Below, piece after piece: positions 28,021 through 35,355 of a stretch of DNA of 64,000 nucleotides. The stretch's first letter is position 1; every line of letters begins with the position of its first letter. Source of the stretch: DASRLE01 sp963825315 (GTDB taxonomy: Bacteria > Verrucomicrobiota > Verrucomicrobiia > Limisphaerales > Palsa-1400); assembly GCA_963825315.1 (NCBI GenBank), contig CAWGST010000001.1, positions 1,178,001-1,242,000 on the forward strand, read 5' to 3'. The position numbers were made by a program, and so were the translations under genes. The notes under the pieces are model-generated. The model was not told the origin of the DNA and did no database searches. It saw only the letters and a list, made by a program, of their open reading frames with translations.

Positions 28021-28095
28021 TCCAAAGTAGCTCAATGGTAGAGCGCGCGGCTGTTAACCGCGAAGTTGTAGGTTCGAGTCCTACCTTTGGAGCCA
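28021..28095 (+). tRNA. tRNA-Asn (GUU), with encoded CCA
   Basis: The acceptor stem pairs TCCAAAG with CTTTGGA, the anticodon arm gives GTT in CTGTTAACC, and the T arm contains GGTTCGAGTCC. Discriminator G and CCA (28093-28095) are encoded. A tyrosine recombinase gene begins 195 bases downstream, so the 3' end is the likely attachment site of an integrative element. Confidence 0.96.
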
Positions 28096-28167
28096 ATTTA
28101 TAAGTCGTTGATGTTCAATGGCAAGCTCCGAAGGCAGGCGTGATAAAGGCGCGTTTGCCGGGGGAGT

Positions 28168-28191
28168 GCCAGAAGAATTGCCAGAAGAATT
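28168..28191. repeat. Tandem 12-bp repeat between tRNA and integrase gene
   Basis: GCCAGAAGAATT occurs twice back to back. Position between the presumed attL and the integrase gene suggests arm-type recombinase or excisionase sites; this is inference. Confidence 0.45.
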
Positions 28192-28289
28192 GCAGGATTT
28201 TTAGAATTCGCCAGTATTCCGGCACTATTCGGCAAAACCCGCCCACAACACCGTAACGGTGCCACTCGTTCCGTTTGTATCATGCGATT

Positions 28290-29330
28290 ATGAAACAACG
28301 GTTTTACCTTTACCGGCGCGGGGAGGCCTATTATTTGCAGGATTCCAGAACGGGCAAACAGCAATCCTTGGAAACCAAAGATCGCAAAGCGGCATCACGT
28401 TTGCTCGAAATCAAACGCCAGACCGTGGCCGAACCGGGCTTCAATCAGTTCATCCTCAAATCCTGCCTGACGACGCAAGACCCGCACCTTGCGAAACGGA
28501 CATGGCAGACGGTCATGGACCAGATGCAGACACACGGCAAGGACTCCACAAAGGCCCGTTGCGCCCGCGCCATGAAGTCCAGGGCGTTCGATGCGCTCCG
28601 CCACGTCAAATTGGTGGAGACGAGCGCGGAGGATTTTCTGGCAATCCTGAATTGCGGCAAAGTTTCGGTTGTCCATTACTTGAAGCGGCTTCACAATCTG
28701 GCTTTGGGACTTGGCTGGCTCGCCTTTCCGGTTCTGGCTCCCCGGCTGTGGCCGAAACTCCGCTTCAAATCCAAGCGCGGAATAACCCTGGCCGAACATC
28801 AGCGCATCCTGTCCGCCGAGAAGAATCCTGAACGTAATCTGTTTTATCAATTACTGTGGGAGATCGGATCGTCGCAGAGCGATGCCGCGATGTTGACTGT
28901 TGAGAACATCGACTGGCCGACGCGCAGCCTCACGTATTTTCGGATGAAAACCGGTGAACAGGCGCAATTGGCGATCAGCAAGAGCATGGCGGCGATTCTT
29001 GAACAGTTGCCCAAGATCGGCCCGCTTTTCCCGACAATCGCGGCGACCAGCGACAGCGCCAGGTCAGCCGAGTTTTACCGCCGCTGCAAGCTGCTTGGCA
29101 TTGAAGGCGTGTCGCTCCATTCATACCGCTACGCATGGGCGGAACGTGCCAAGACCTGCGGCTACCCGGAAAGATTCGCCCAAGAGGCTTTGGGGCACAA
29201 CAGCAAGGCCGTCCATCGCGCCTACGCAAAAAGGGCCCATGTGGTCATTCCGACCTTGGAGGATTACGAAAGAAGAATGGCAACCGCATCCGCCGACGTG
29301 ATTGTGCAGATGCCAACAGCGGTTGCGTGA
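28290..29330 (+). CDS. Tyrosine recombinase (integrase) of an integrative element
   Basis: 346 residues from MKQRFYLYRRGEAYY; a TTG five codons earlier is possible. The C-terminal catalytic domain shows HSYRYAWAERA (His-x-x-Arg), EALGHNSKAVH (second His) and the nucleophile in RAYAKRA. The place of the first catalytic Arg reads WEIGSSQSDAAML, with Ser where GxR is usual. The gene sits just downstream of tRNA-Asn, as is typical for integration into a tRNA 3' end. It is convergent with the small HTH gene at 29336. Confidence 0.88.
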   Translation: MKQRFYLYRRGEAYYLQDSRTGKQQSLETKDRKAASRLLEIKRQTVAEPGFNQFILKSCLTTQDPHLAKRTWQTVMDQMQTHGKDSTKARCARAMKSRAFDALRHVKLVETSAEDFLAILNCGKVSVVHYLKRLHNLALGLGWLAFPVLAPRLWPKLRFKSKRGITLAEHQRILSAEKNPERNLFYQLLWEIGSSQSDAAMLTVENIDWPTRSLTYFRMKTGEQAQLAISKSMAAILEQLPKIGPLFPTIAATSDSARSAEFYRRCKLLGIEGVSLHSYRYAWAERAKTCGYPERFAQEALGHNSKAVHRAYAKRAHVVIPTLEDYERRMATASADVIVQMPTAVA

Positions 29331-29335
29331 GGGAA

Positions 29336-29686
29336 TTAACGGGCGGCTGCGACCGCAGGCAGATCAAGAAGAGAAGAATGGCTATTCCGTGAACCATTCA
29401 CAGGACGGCTTTTCTTCCGGGAATTCTGCCGGTGCCAGTGCTGATTGATGGTGTTTGTGATCTTGGCGAGCCAGGACCGATCCTTGATCAATTCCAAAAG
29501 ATCCGCCGTGGCGAAAAACTTGATGCCGTTGGATGGCGGGTTACCGAGCGGTTTGAGCAGTCGGTTTGAGACCAGAATTGGCACATCATGTGGCTGGCAA
29601 CCGAGCATCCAGGCGGTTTGTTCGACAGTGAGCCGGGCTGGAGGCTGCCCAACCAGCGCCAGGAATCGTTGTTGATCGTCTTTCAT
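29336..29686 (-). CDS. Small helix-turn-helix protein (excisionase-like)
   Basis: 116 residues. The middle section RLTVEQTAWMLGCQPHDVPI followed by LVSNRLLKPLGNPPSNG looks like a MerR/excisionase-type winged helix, with FATADLLELIKDRSW as the following helix. Comparable proteins often accompany tyrosine recombinases and set the direction of recombination. The C-terminal tail is basic and serine-rich. It ends five bases from the integrase stop on the opposite strand. The exact role is inferred. Confidence 0.6.
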   Translation of the reverse strand: MKDDQQRFLALVGQPPARLTVEQTAWMLGCQPHDVPILVSNRLLKPLGNPPSNGIKFFATADLLELIKDRSWLAKITNTINQHWHRQNSRKKSRPVNGSRNSHSSLLDLPAVAAAR

Positions 29687-29804
29687 CGTCTAGGCAAAAG
29701 AGAGCAACAAGTCTGCCCAGCTCCGCAATTGATGTATCTACCGCATTGTCAATGCTTTGAGGATAATATCGTGTTTGCTTGTGAGCGTGTTTTTAAAGGC
29801 GGCT

Positions 29805-31301
29805 TTAGATTCCAGAAGTTAACTTTTGTTCTCGTTGCTCCAGATATTGGCCAATGGCCGCACCACTGACACCAAGAAGGCTGCCAGCTTCTTTGTTGGT
29901 CCTGGACTTCTTTATCGCTTTCTCAAACAACTGGCTGCGAACTTCAGACAAGTAATCAGTAATTTTAAACCCTTCTTGCGGCTCAGGTAGCGCATCAAGG
30001 CCTGATCTGGTCAAGACTTTATCAAAAAGCAGATTTTCCGGGTCGATGACCTTGCCGGGGCAAAGTGAAGCGGAACGGTTGACAACCCCTTGAAGCTCGC
30101 GAACATTTCCCGGCCAGGGCTGCTTCATCAGGGCGATGATGGCCTGCTGCGACAGACGGCGCTGCTTTTGATTATTCTTATTCCAGCACTCCAAAAAGTG
30201 GAGCGCGAGTTTGGGAATATCGTTGTGCCTGTCTCGCAAAGCCGGGATACTGATTGTTGCCTCAAACCGATAATACAGGTCTTCGCGCAATGCCTTGGCT
30301 TCGATGGCGCGCTTGATGTCCGCGTTCGTCGCAGCGATCACCCGAACATTTACGCTGGATTCCGTGCTGGCGCCCAAACGCTGGATTTTCCCATTTTGAA
30401 TCGCCCGCAGCAGCTTTGCCTGGCTCTGCGTTGGCATTTCACCGAGTTCATCGAGAAAAAGTGTTCCGCCGTCCGCTTCCTTAAAGCACCCATTATGATC
30501 TTCGGTAGCACCCGTGAAAGCTCCCTTTCGGTGGCCGAAAAGCTGACTTTCAATCAGCGTTTCAGTAAATTCCGCACAGCTCCGGGTGATGAATGGTTTT
30601 GCAGCTCGTTTGCTGGCGCGATGGATCATTCGAGCGAATACTTCCTTGCCTGTACCCGTTTCGCCCAGCAGTAAAATTGCCGAGTCATACCCTGCCAGCG
30701 TGAAGGCTGTTTTCAATGCGAGGAGAAAGTGGTCGTCATCACCAATAATGGGGGGGTCCTCACACAACGCTTGAAAATTCCGGGACTCGTCTTCGTCTGG
30801 TAATGCGCCGAACGGCTTGATTTGTGGAAACTGCGGATTTGTAAAATCAATTTCCGTAATCCGGCTTTCTCCCTGGCGAACGAATTTTGCCTCCCGCGTC
30901 TGCAGGATGCGTGCGGGAATTTCTCCGCTGGCCGCCAACATGAGCCAACTGGCATGCATGTGCGGCGTTCCAGGCGTTACGCAAATGAAGTATTCAGCGT
31001 CGGTTTTTTGCTTGCTGATTCCCTTGAAATGAGACCGTAATTGCTTTAAGATGCCCAAATAATTCGTCGGGTCTTTCAGGGGCACCTCACAAATTTCAAC
31101 CACCAGTTCTTTGTTCCGCCTCTGCAATTCCTCCTTGGTCTGCGTTGAAATTTCCGTCGTTTTTGGTGTGGTAAACAAATAAACGCGGTCAAACCGCCGC
31201 TCCGATGTCACCGTAAGGACGGGGCCGGCTTCCTTTTCGCCTGCGATTGAAGCTTCGGCAAAAGGGTCATGAGACCCCGTGAATGTCAGTAGAATTTTCA
31301 T
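29805..31301 (-). CDS. CARF-domain sigma-54-dependent activator (RtcR-like)
   Basis: 498 residues in three parts. Residues 1-185: a Rossmann-like sensor with MKILLTFTGSHDPF, FDRVYLFTTPKT and FICVTPGTPHMHASWLMLAA; this arrangement, with a conserved TxGT-type loop and PARILQ after it, matches the CARF domain of RtcR. Residues about 190-420: AAA+ domain with LLLGETGTGKEVFARMIHRA, the sigma-54 contact loop GAFTGA, and GGTLFLDELGEMP. C-terminus: Fis-type HTH (KSRTNKEAGSLLGVSGAAIG). CARF domains bind cyclic or linear nucleotides or RNA ends. A -24/-12 promoter lies in the divergent region, so its target is probably the adjacent operon. Confidence 0.88.
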   Translation of the reverse strand: MKILLTFTGSHDPFAEASIAGEKEAGPVLTVTSERRFDRVYLFTTPKTTEISTQTKEELQRRNKELVVEICEVPLKDPTNYLGILKQLRSHFKGISKQKTDAEYFICVTPGTPHMHASWLMLAASGEIPARILQTREAKFVRQGESRITEIDFTNPQFPQIKPFGALPDEDESRNFQALCEDPPIIGDDDHFLLALKTAFTLAGYDSAILLLGETGTGKEVFARMIHRASKRAAKPFITRSCAEFTETLIESQLFGHRKGAFTGATEDHNGCFKEADGGTLFLDELGEMPTQSQAKLLRAIQNGKIQRLGASTESSVNVRVIAATNADIKRAIEAKALREDLYYRFEATISIPALRDRHNDIPKLALHFLECWNKNNQKQRRLSQQAIIALMKQPWPGNVRELQGVVNRSASLCPGKVIDPENLLFDKVLTRSGLDALPEPQEGFKITDYLSEVRSQLFEKAIKKSRTNKEAGSLLGVSGAAIGQYLEQREQKLTSGI

Positions 31302-31804
31302 ACATCAAAATTAGACGTTTACAGCATCATGGGATTTATAAAGCAATCTGCCTTTAATGCGAGTAAAGAATCCTTTAACCGGGCCACCCATCGCGGAATT
31401 ATTAAAGGCCAGAATCCCGGCGGCACGAGGAGAGTGGAGCGCAGGGCACGAAGCAAAACCTTAAGGCCCGAAAGGCGCCGCCGGAGAAGACCCTTGGAGC
31501 AAGCCTCCTCGCCAGACCCCAATTCGAGTCCCAGCATATTCCCATTGCGGGCAATTACTCGCCACGCCCTGTGTAATATACCCCTCGTGGGGGTGGTGAT
31601 GACAAGTACATGAATGCCGTGACTTAACTCAAACAGTGGCGATAAACAAAACTTGATGTTTTACAGCCATAAGGCACGGATCACTCAGACCCCAAATGCG
31701 TTGCTACTTGCTGTTTTTAAAGCACTTACACCAGTCCTTCACACCACATCACCAGGTTGGCACTCGATTTGCATATCGTTAGTCGCGCCTGCAACTGCAG
31801 GAAA
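31302..31804. other. Long divergent regulatory region of the sigma-54 activator
   Basis: About 500 bases with no convincing gene between the activator and its presumed target. It contains the sigma-54 promoter at 31758-31773 and an inverted repeat, CCTTTAA (about 31374) with TTAAAGG (about 31398), that might serve as an upstream activator site. The length is normal for enhancer-dependent control. Confidence 0.5.
31758..31773 (+). promoter_or_regulatory. sigma-54 promoter (-24/-12)
   Basis: TGGCAC at 31758-31763, five bases, then TTGCA at 31769-31773, matching the known TGGCAC-N5-TTGCA/T consensus including spacing. Predicted start is near 31785. It reads away from the CARF/sigma-54 activator gene. 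Confidence 0.75.
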
Positions 31805-31894
31805 ATGCGAAAAGAAAGCAGTCAAATGAAGCACAGTGAACAACACGCGCTTGAAGAGCAGCAGAATGAAAATGGGGGTGAGAGCGACCAGTGA
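31805..31894 (+). CDS. 29-codon ORF, first in the sigma-54 transcript
   Basis: MRKESSQMKHSEQHALEEQQ, then a short Asn/Glu/Gly-rich end and TGA at 31892-31894. An AGGA sequence lies four bases before the ATG, about 20 bases after the predicted sigma-54 start. It is very hydrophilic. It may be a real small protein, a leader peptide, or chance. A short inverted repeat (GGCCTG with CAGGCC) follows it near 31903-31932. Confidence 0.35.
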   Translation: MRKESSQMKHSEQHALEEQQNENGGESDQ

Positions 31895-32005
31895 AAAACC
31901 TGGCCTGTTCCTGACGGTTTGCGCCCAGGCCATTTCATTTTAGCGAACCACCGGCAAACAACGTTGCGCCCGCCGGAGAAAGCGGTGCAGAAATTAAAGG
32001 CCATT

Positions 32006-32461
32006 ATGTTGACCCTAAAAGAACTCGCCGAAAGGCGCAAAATGACCCCGGATGAGATGTCCGTGGCCAATCAGGAAGCAGAAAGAATCGCCAAGACTCT
32101 CAATGAATTGGCGGCAACCGGCAGAGATCTGGAAGCTGCTGGTCTGATGGAAAAAGTGGAGGAGAACCCCGCCGTGCAGGAAGCCATGGCAAACTTCCGC
32201 GCAAAGTTTGGATTCAAAACAAAATTGGAGCAAACTTCAATGCGGTTCGGTCGGCTCCAGAAGCGCATCCCAACCATCGTCAAGCGGTCAAGGACGGCGC
32301 CCGAACACCTCAGGGAACTCATCCAAACCCTGAGCATCCAGGTCAGGCAATTCGACAAGCGGGTGCAAAAGAGCGGATTGACGGCCGAAGACATCCAGGA
32401 GGTGACTGGATTCGAGGCCAAGCTTGCGGATCTGGAACCGCAGCTTGAACCTGTCGTGTAA
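32006..32461 (+). CDS. Unknown helical protein, probable target of the CARF/sigma-54 activator
   Basis: 151 residues, MLTLKELAERRKMTPDEMSV, highly charged with no hydrophobic core segment and long predicted helices (LRELIQTLSIQVRQFDKRVQ). An AAAGG sequence lies six bases before the ATG. The frame is open further upstream to 31919, but the segment before the ATG does not look like protein. An intrinsic terminator follows at 32479, so this gene and the 29-codon ORF would make one short sigma-54 transcript. No family is recognised. A DNA- or RNA-binding or coiled-coil adaptor role is possible. Confidence 0.65.
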   Translation: MLTLKELAERRKMTPDEMSVANQEAERIAKTLNELAATGRDLEAAGLMEKVEENPAVQEAMANFRAKFGFKTKLEQTSMRFGRLQKRIPTIVKRSRTAPEHLRELIQTLSIQVRQFDKRVQKSGLTAEDIQEVTGFEAKLADLEPQLEPVV

Positions 32462-32478
32462 CCCACCACGACCGCAAA

Positions 32479-32514
32479 GCCGGATTGGCCCTAAAAAGCC
32501 AGTCCGGCCCTTTT
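32479..32514 (+). terminator. Intrinsic terminator
   Basis: Stem GCCGGATTGGC (32479-32489) pairs with GCCAGTCCGGC (32498-32508) with one G-T step, loop CCTAAAAA, followed by CCTTTT. It closes the sigma-54-driven unit. Confidence 0.75.
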
Positions 32515-32543
32515 CTCCAACAAATATACCTGACGATACTAAT

Positions 32544-33194
32544 ATGGATACATACATAGTATATGTCGGTTATTCCATAAGGCAAAGGGTCCCGACCAAA
32601 CGCATGGAACGCCGCCTGATTGGTAATATCCCTGTATCCTCGCATTACATTTTACCCTATTTGAAAGGCAGGCCGTGGCACCAGTTACCTGCTGATATTC
32701 AAACACGCGGCAATGAGGAGCCAGGGATCCCAAGACGGACACCCAAGAAACTGGAATGGGCTATACCAGTCAATGAACATGAATGGCGATACATCCAAAA
32801 GTGCTGGAACAATCAGTCTCCCGGCCTCGTTCTCATCAATAGCAGGGATCAGCTTTGGCACGATGTCGTCGAGATTACAGGAGACCATAGTAACGCCGAT
32901 GGGGTCGATTTCGGCGTCACGATTAATTTCGCCGTGGATATAAAGGGTGTGTCACCTCATGAACTCCCCATCGAGGAAATCTACAACGAGACACGACGGC
33001 ATTTCCTGCTCGCCAAGGCTTGCTTACGCCAAATCAAGACATTAAACGGGTATATTCCACCTGAGATAGCCGCTGACTTCGCTGACCTTGAAATCACATT
33101 GGATGAGTTCTTCGTGGGGCCGGCAGTGGCTCGAAAGGATACGAACATTTCTTCCCAAAGCCAGCCAAAGAAAAGGACGGTTCGGGCCGAGTAA
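32544..33194 (+). CDS. Unknown protein of the integrative element
   Basis: 216 residues from MDTYIVYVGYSIRQRVPTKR. Notable segments are WAIPVNEHEWRYIQKCWNNQ and GVDFGVTINFAVDIKGVSPH. It has no membrane segments or signal peptide. The N-terminal YIVYVGYSIRQ could be a beta strand of a small alpha/beta domain. I do not recognise the family. An upstream open stretch to 32424 overlaps the terminator and is not used. The next genes follow on the same strand. Confidence 0.6.
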   Translation: MDTYIVYVGYSIRQRVPTKRMERRLIGNIPVSSHYILPYLKGRPWHQLPADIQTRGNEEPGIPRRTPKKLEWAIPVNEHEWRYIQKCWNNQSPGLVLINSRDQLWHDVVEITGDHSNADGVDFGVTINFAVDIKGVSPHELPIEEIYNETRRHFLLAKACLRQIKTLNGYIPPEIAADFADLEITLDEFFVGPAVARKDTNISSQSQPKKRTVRAE

Positions 33195-33249
33195 TGGGCC
33201 GGAGTAGTCACAAACAGTCAACAAACATTAAGAAAGGAAATACAAATAT

Positions 33250-33333
33250 ATGAACAAAGAACAAAAACAACAATTGATGGCCCAAGTGCCGTCGCTGAAC
33301 TGGAAAGGAGGCTTCTATGCCAAATTGGTGTAA
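33250..33333 (+). CDS. 27-residue ORF overlapping the next start
   Basis: ATG 33250 gives MNKEQKQQLMAQVPSLNWKG and ends at the TAA 33331-33333, 17 bases inside the next gene. The codons near its end carry the GGAGG that serves the next ATG (33317). This layout suggests translational coupling or a leader peptide, though chance is possible. Confidence 0.35.
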   Translation: MNKEQKQQLMAQVPSLNWKGGFYAKLV

Positions 33334-34177
33334 TAACACGTTGCAGGTATATGGTCCGGCAAGAGAGGTTGCGAGGTTCAAAAAGCAGGCCGTGGGGTTT
33401 GATCCTTGGATGACGGCCAAACAAAGAGTCAGCACAAAGCCGTGCCAACTCAACTTTTACAGCTTGGTTCCAATTCCCAAAAAGGTCCTCAAGGCTCCCT
33501 GCGACGAGACAACCTACAATTGGAAAATTGAAAATTGGGGCTGCAAGTGGGGTGCATCGTTGGGAGGTGATCCTGCCGACGTCCAATGTATGTTCGCAGA
33601 GGGGACGACTAACATCCTTTGGTACTCGTTTGACACGCCCTGGAACCCGCCCCTCGCGTTCATTGAAAACGTAAGCAAGAAATGGCCGACTTTGCTGTTC
33701 CTTCTTGATTACAATGAACCGGGCAACGCCTTCAAAGGGATTGCCCAGGCCAAAGCGGGTAAAATCGAGAACTACCAAATCACGTATGGCGAGATCAACC
33801 AGACAAAGGAAGCTGCTTATTCTTCCATGCTCGCCGCACTCAAGTTTGCCCTGCCCTACATGGAAGACCTGGCCAACAGCAGCCACAACGCAAACGAAGA
33901 ACGTGCCGCCCAACTCATGGGCGACGCCATTGCAACTGCCGAACAGAAACCACCAGAACCGACGACCCGATCAGAGCAGGAGTTCGCAATCTCCGGTTTT
34001 TACATTACCCGCGATCATTTAGAAACCCTCGGATTCGACACGGCGAATGTGGATGATGCCAAGATGGAGCAAGTTGCCAGTAGGCTTGGAGCCTTGATGG
34101 ATTGGAAGGAGGAAGATGCCATTGCCGCCGCCGAGAGGTTTGATATTCCGAAACACCCCGAAAAACCAAAGGCGTGA
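33317..34177 (+). CDS. YubB/DUF1281-like ferredoxin-fold protein
   Basis: 286 residues. The start MPNWCNNTLQVYGPAREVAR, then NFYSLVPIPK, YNWKIENWGCKWGA and WYSFDTPWNPPLAFIENVSK are the recurrent features of the DUF1281 (YubB, api92-like) family found on plasmids, phages and integrative elements. Biochemical function is unknown. The C-terminal third (TRSEQEFAISGFYITRDHLE onward) is an extra helical region. A strong ribosome-binding sequence AAAGGAGG lies nine bases before the ATG. Confidence 0.85.
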   Translation: MPNWCNNTLQVYGPAREVARFKKQAVGFDPWMTAKQRVSTKPCQLNFYSLVPIPKKVLKAPCDETTYNWKIENWGCKWGASLGGDPADVQCMFAEGTTNILWYSFDTPWNPPLAFIENVSKKWPTLLFLLDYNEPGNAFKGIAQAKAGKIENYQITYGEINQTKEAAYSSMLAALKFALPYMEDLANSSHNANEERAAQLMGDAIATAEQKPPEPTTRSEQEFAISGFYITRDHLETLGFDTANVDDAKMEQVASRLGALMDWKEEDAIAAAERFDIPKHPEKPKA

Positions 34178-34185
34178 AACCCACT

Positions 34186-34413
34186 ATGAACTCAATATCT
34201 GAATCAGCAGTGCGTTCCCGTGCCACAACGCGCGGACTGAAACTAGAAAAATCCCGCAGTCGGTGTGAAGAGTGGCCGGGTTACGGTACATACAGGGTCA
34301 TTGATCCCTTCACCAACACAGTGGTCTTTGGTGGTGGCTACGATACCTTTGGAAAATCGCTTGAAGACTGCGCAAGCTACATCAATAGCCACCAGGGAAC
34401 GGCGAAACGATAA
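34186..34413 (+). CDS. Small unknown protein
   Basis: 75 residues, MNSISESAVRSRATTRGLKL, with a compact middle YGTYRVIDPFTNTVVFGGGY. Nine bases after the DUF1281 gene on the same strand, hence probably co-transcribed. No family is recognised. A terminator-like hairpin follows. Confidence 0.55.
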   Translation: MNSISESAVRSRATTRGLKLEKSRSRCEEWPGYGTYRVIDPFTNTVVFGGGYDTFGKSLEDCASYINSHQGTAKR

Positions 34414-34419
34414 TAAAAC

Positions 34420-34446
34420 GGGCTGGGTGACCACCTCATCCAGCCC
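34420..34446 (+). terminator. Hairpin after the DUF1281 operon
   Basis: GGGCTGG (34420-34426) pairs with CCAGCCC (34440-34446), extended inside by TGA/TCA. There is no strong T-run after it, so it may be a weak terminator or an RNA-stabilising hairpin. Confidence 0.5.
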
Positions 34447-34526
34447 ATCCTATGAAACTTGAACATTACCACCTCGCACACCCCCACATCAGCGTCTCGG
34501 CGAACAGACAGTGGGGAAACAAAACT

Positions 34527-35021
34527 ATGAACAAAAGGAAAAAAGCATTCTTAAAAGCTCAGTATAAAAAGCTCTACGTCAGAGGATGGGATGAGCTGTT
34601 AGTCAAACTCAAGGAGCATGGGGGCGAGATGATTCTTCCGCAACCGGAGCCGGAAGAGGACGTGCAGAGGTTGTTAAACAAAGGACGCATATTCGATAGG
34701 GCAAAACTCAAGCTTGCACTAGGGCAGCCGAACAAATGCCACCACAACGTTAGCCACTTGTGGGCCGCGAATCTACAAATGCAACTGGTTACGGGTTACT
34801 CACTCAGCGACAAACTGTGGTGCCAGCATAGTTGGCTTTGGGATCTCAGCACTGACGAATTAATTGAAACTACGGCGGAACCTCGGGAAAAGTATTTTGG
34901 CGCGGTGTTAACAGAGGAAGAAGCGCACCGCTTTGCTTGGGAAACCGTGGCGGTGATTTACAAAAAGAACAAAGTGCTGTCGCCAGCCATGAAGCAATTT
35001 CTTGCCATGCTCAAGGGATAA
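34527..35021 (+). CDS. Unknown mobile-element protein (CHxNVxxLW motif)
   Basis: 164 residues from MNKRKKAFLKAQYKKLYV, chosen because GTGGGG lies upstream; a Met at 34452 is also in frame. The middle contains CHHNVSHLW, LVTGYSLSDKLWCQHSWLWD and then EKYFGAVLT, a pattern seen in hypothetical proteins of phages and plasmids. The conserved Cys, His and Trp residues suggest an active site or metal site, but no function is known to me. Confidence 0.6.
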   Translation: MNKRKKAFLKAQYKKLYVRGWDELLVKLKEHGGEMILPQPEPEEDVQRLLNKGRIFDRAKLKLALGQPNKCHHNVSHLWAANLQMQLVTGYSLSDKLWCQHSWLWDLSTDELIETTAEPREKYFGAVLTEEEAHRFAWETVAVIYKKNKVLSPAMKQFLAMLKG

Positions 35022-35041
35022 GCATTTTCAAGGGATAAGCA
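35011..35041. repeat. 14-bp direct repeat at the end of the preceding gene
   Basis: TCAAGGGATAAGCA occurs at 35011-35024, across the stop codon, and again at 35028-35041. It marks the junction between element genes and the segment holding an ABC-ATPase fragment and GH5 gene. Confidence 0.7.
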
Positions 35042-35042
35042 C

Positions 35043-35108
35043 TTATTCCAGGATCGTCCGTTCACCATAGCGGACGACCAAATCAGTGGCGGTGAGGATG
35101 GCGGACAT
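35043..35108 (-). pseudogene. 5' fragment of an ABC ATPase gene
   Basis: On the minus strand, Met at 35108 gives MSAILTATDLVVRYGERTIL and then a stop. This is the typical opening of an ABC ATP-binding protein, cut before the Walker A region. It is a stray gene piece and shows that this segment has a patchwork history. Confidence 0.5.
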
Positions 35109-35162
35109 TTCAGCGTGATGAGTAATCCAATTGAGGAGCGGAGTCGAAAGCAAAAGCAAAAA

Positions 35163-35183
35163 GGCCGGGCTTTTGGCCCGGCC
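35163..35183 (-). terminator. Intrinsic terminator for the GH5 gene
   Basis: GGCCGGGC (35163-35170) pairs with GCCCGGCC (35176-35183). On the minus strand the stem is followed by TTTTTGCTTTTG, a good T-tract. It lies about 170 bases beyond the GH5 stop. Confidence 0.65.
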
Positions 35184-35355
35184 CAAGTGTATGAGAACAA
35201 AGTATCAAATCTTTGTGTTTAGGTGCGGCGCCGCAGACATACGCCTCATTTCACACACACGGAACACTGCATTTCGCACTGTCAACGAATGAAACATACC
35301 CCATCCCCGGATACCGGCCAGTCACCAATACTGGTGACAGGCCAAATCTTCACCC

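Noticed and set aside
29805..31301. CARF domain taken as evidence for a CRISPR type III system
   Set aside because: No cas genes, no repeat array and no HEPN or nuclease effector nearby; the domain order is that of RtcR-like activators.
31329..31613. 94-codon ORF in the divergent sigma-54 region
   Set aside because: Arg-rich, no ribosome-binding sequence, overlaps the presumed enhancer region and has no recognisable features.
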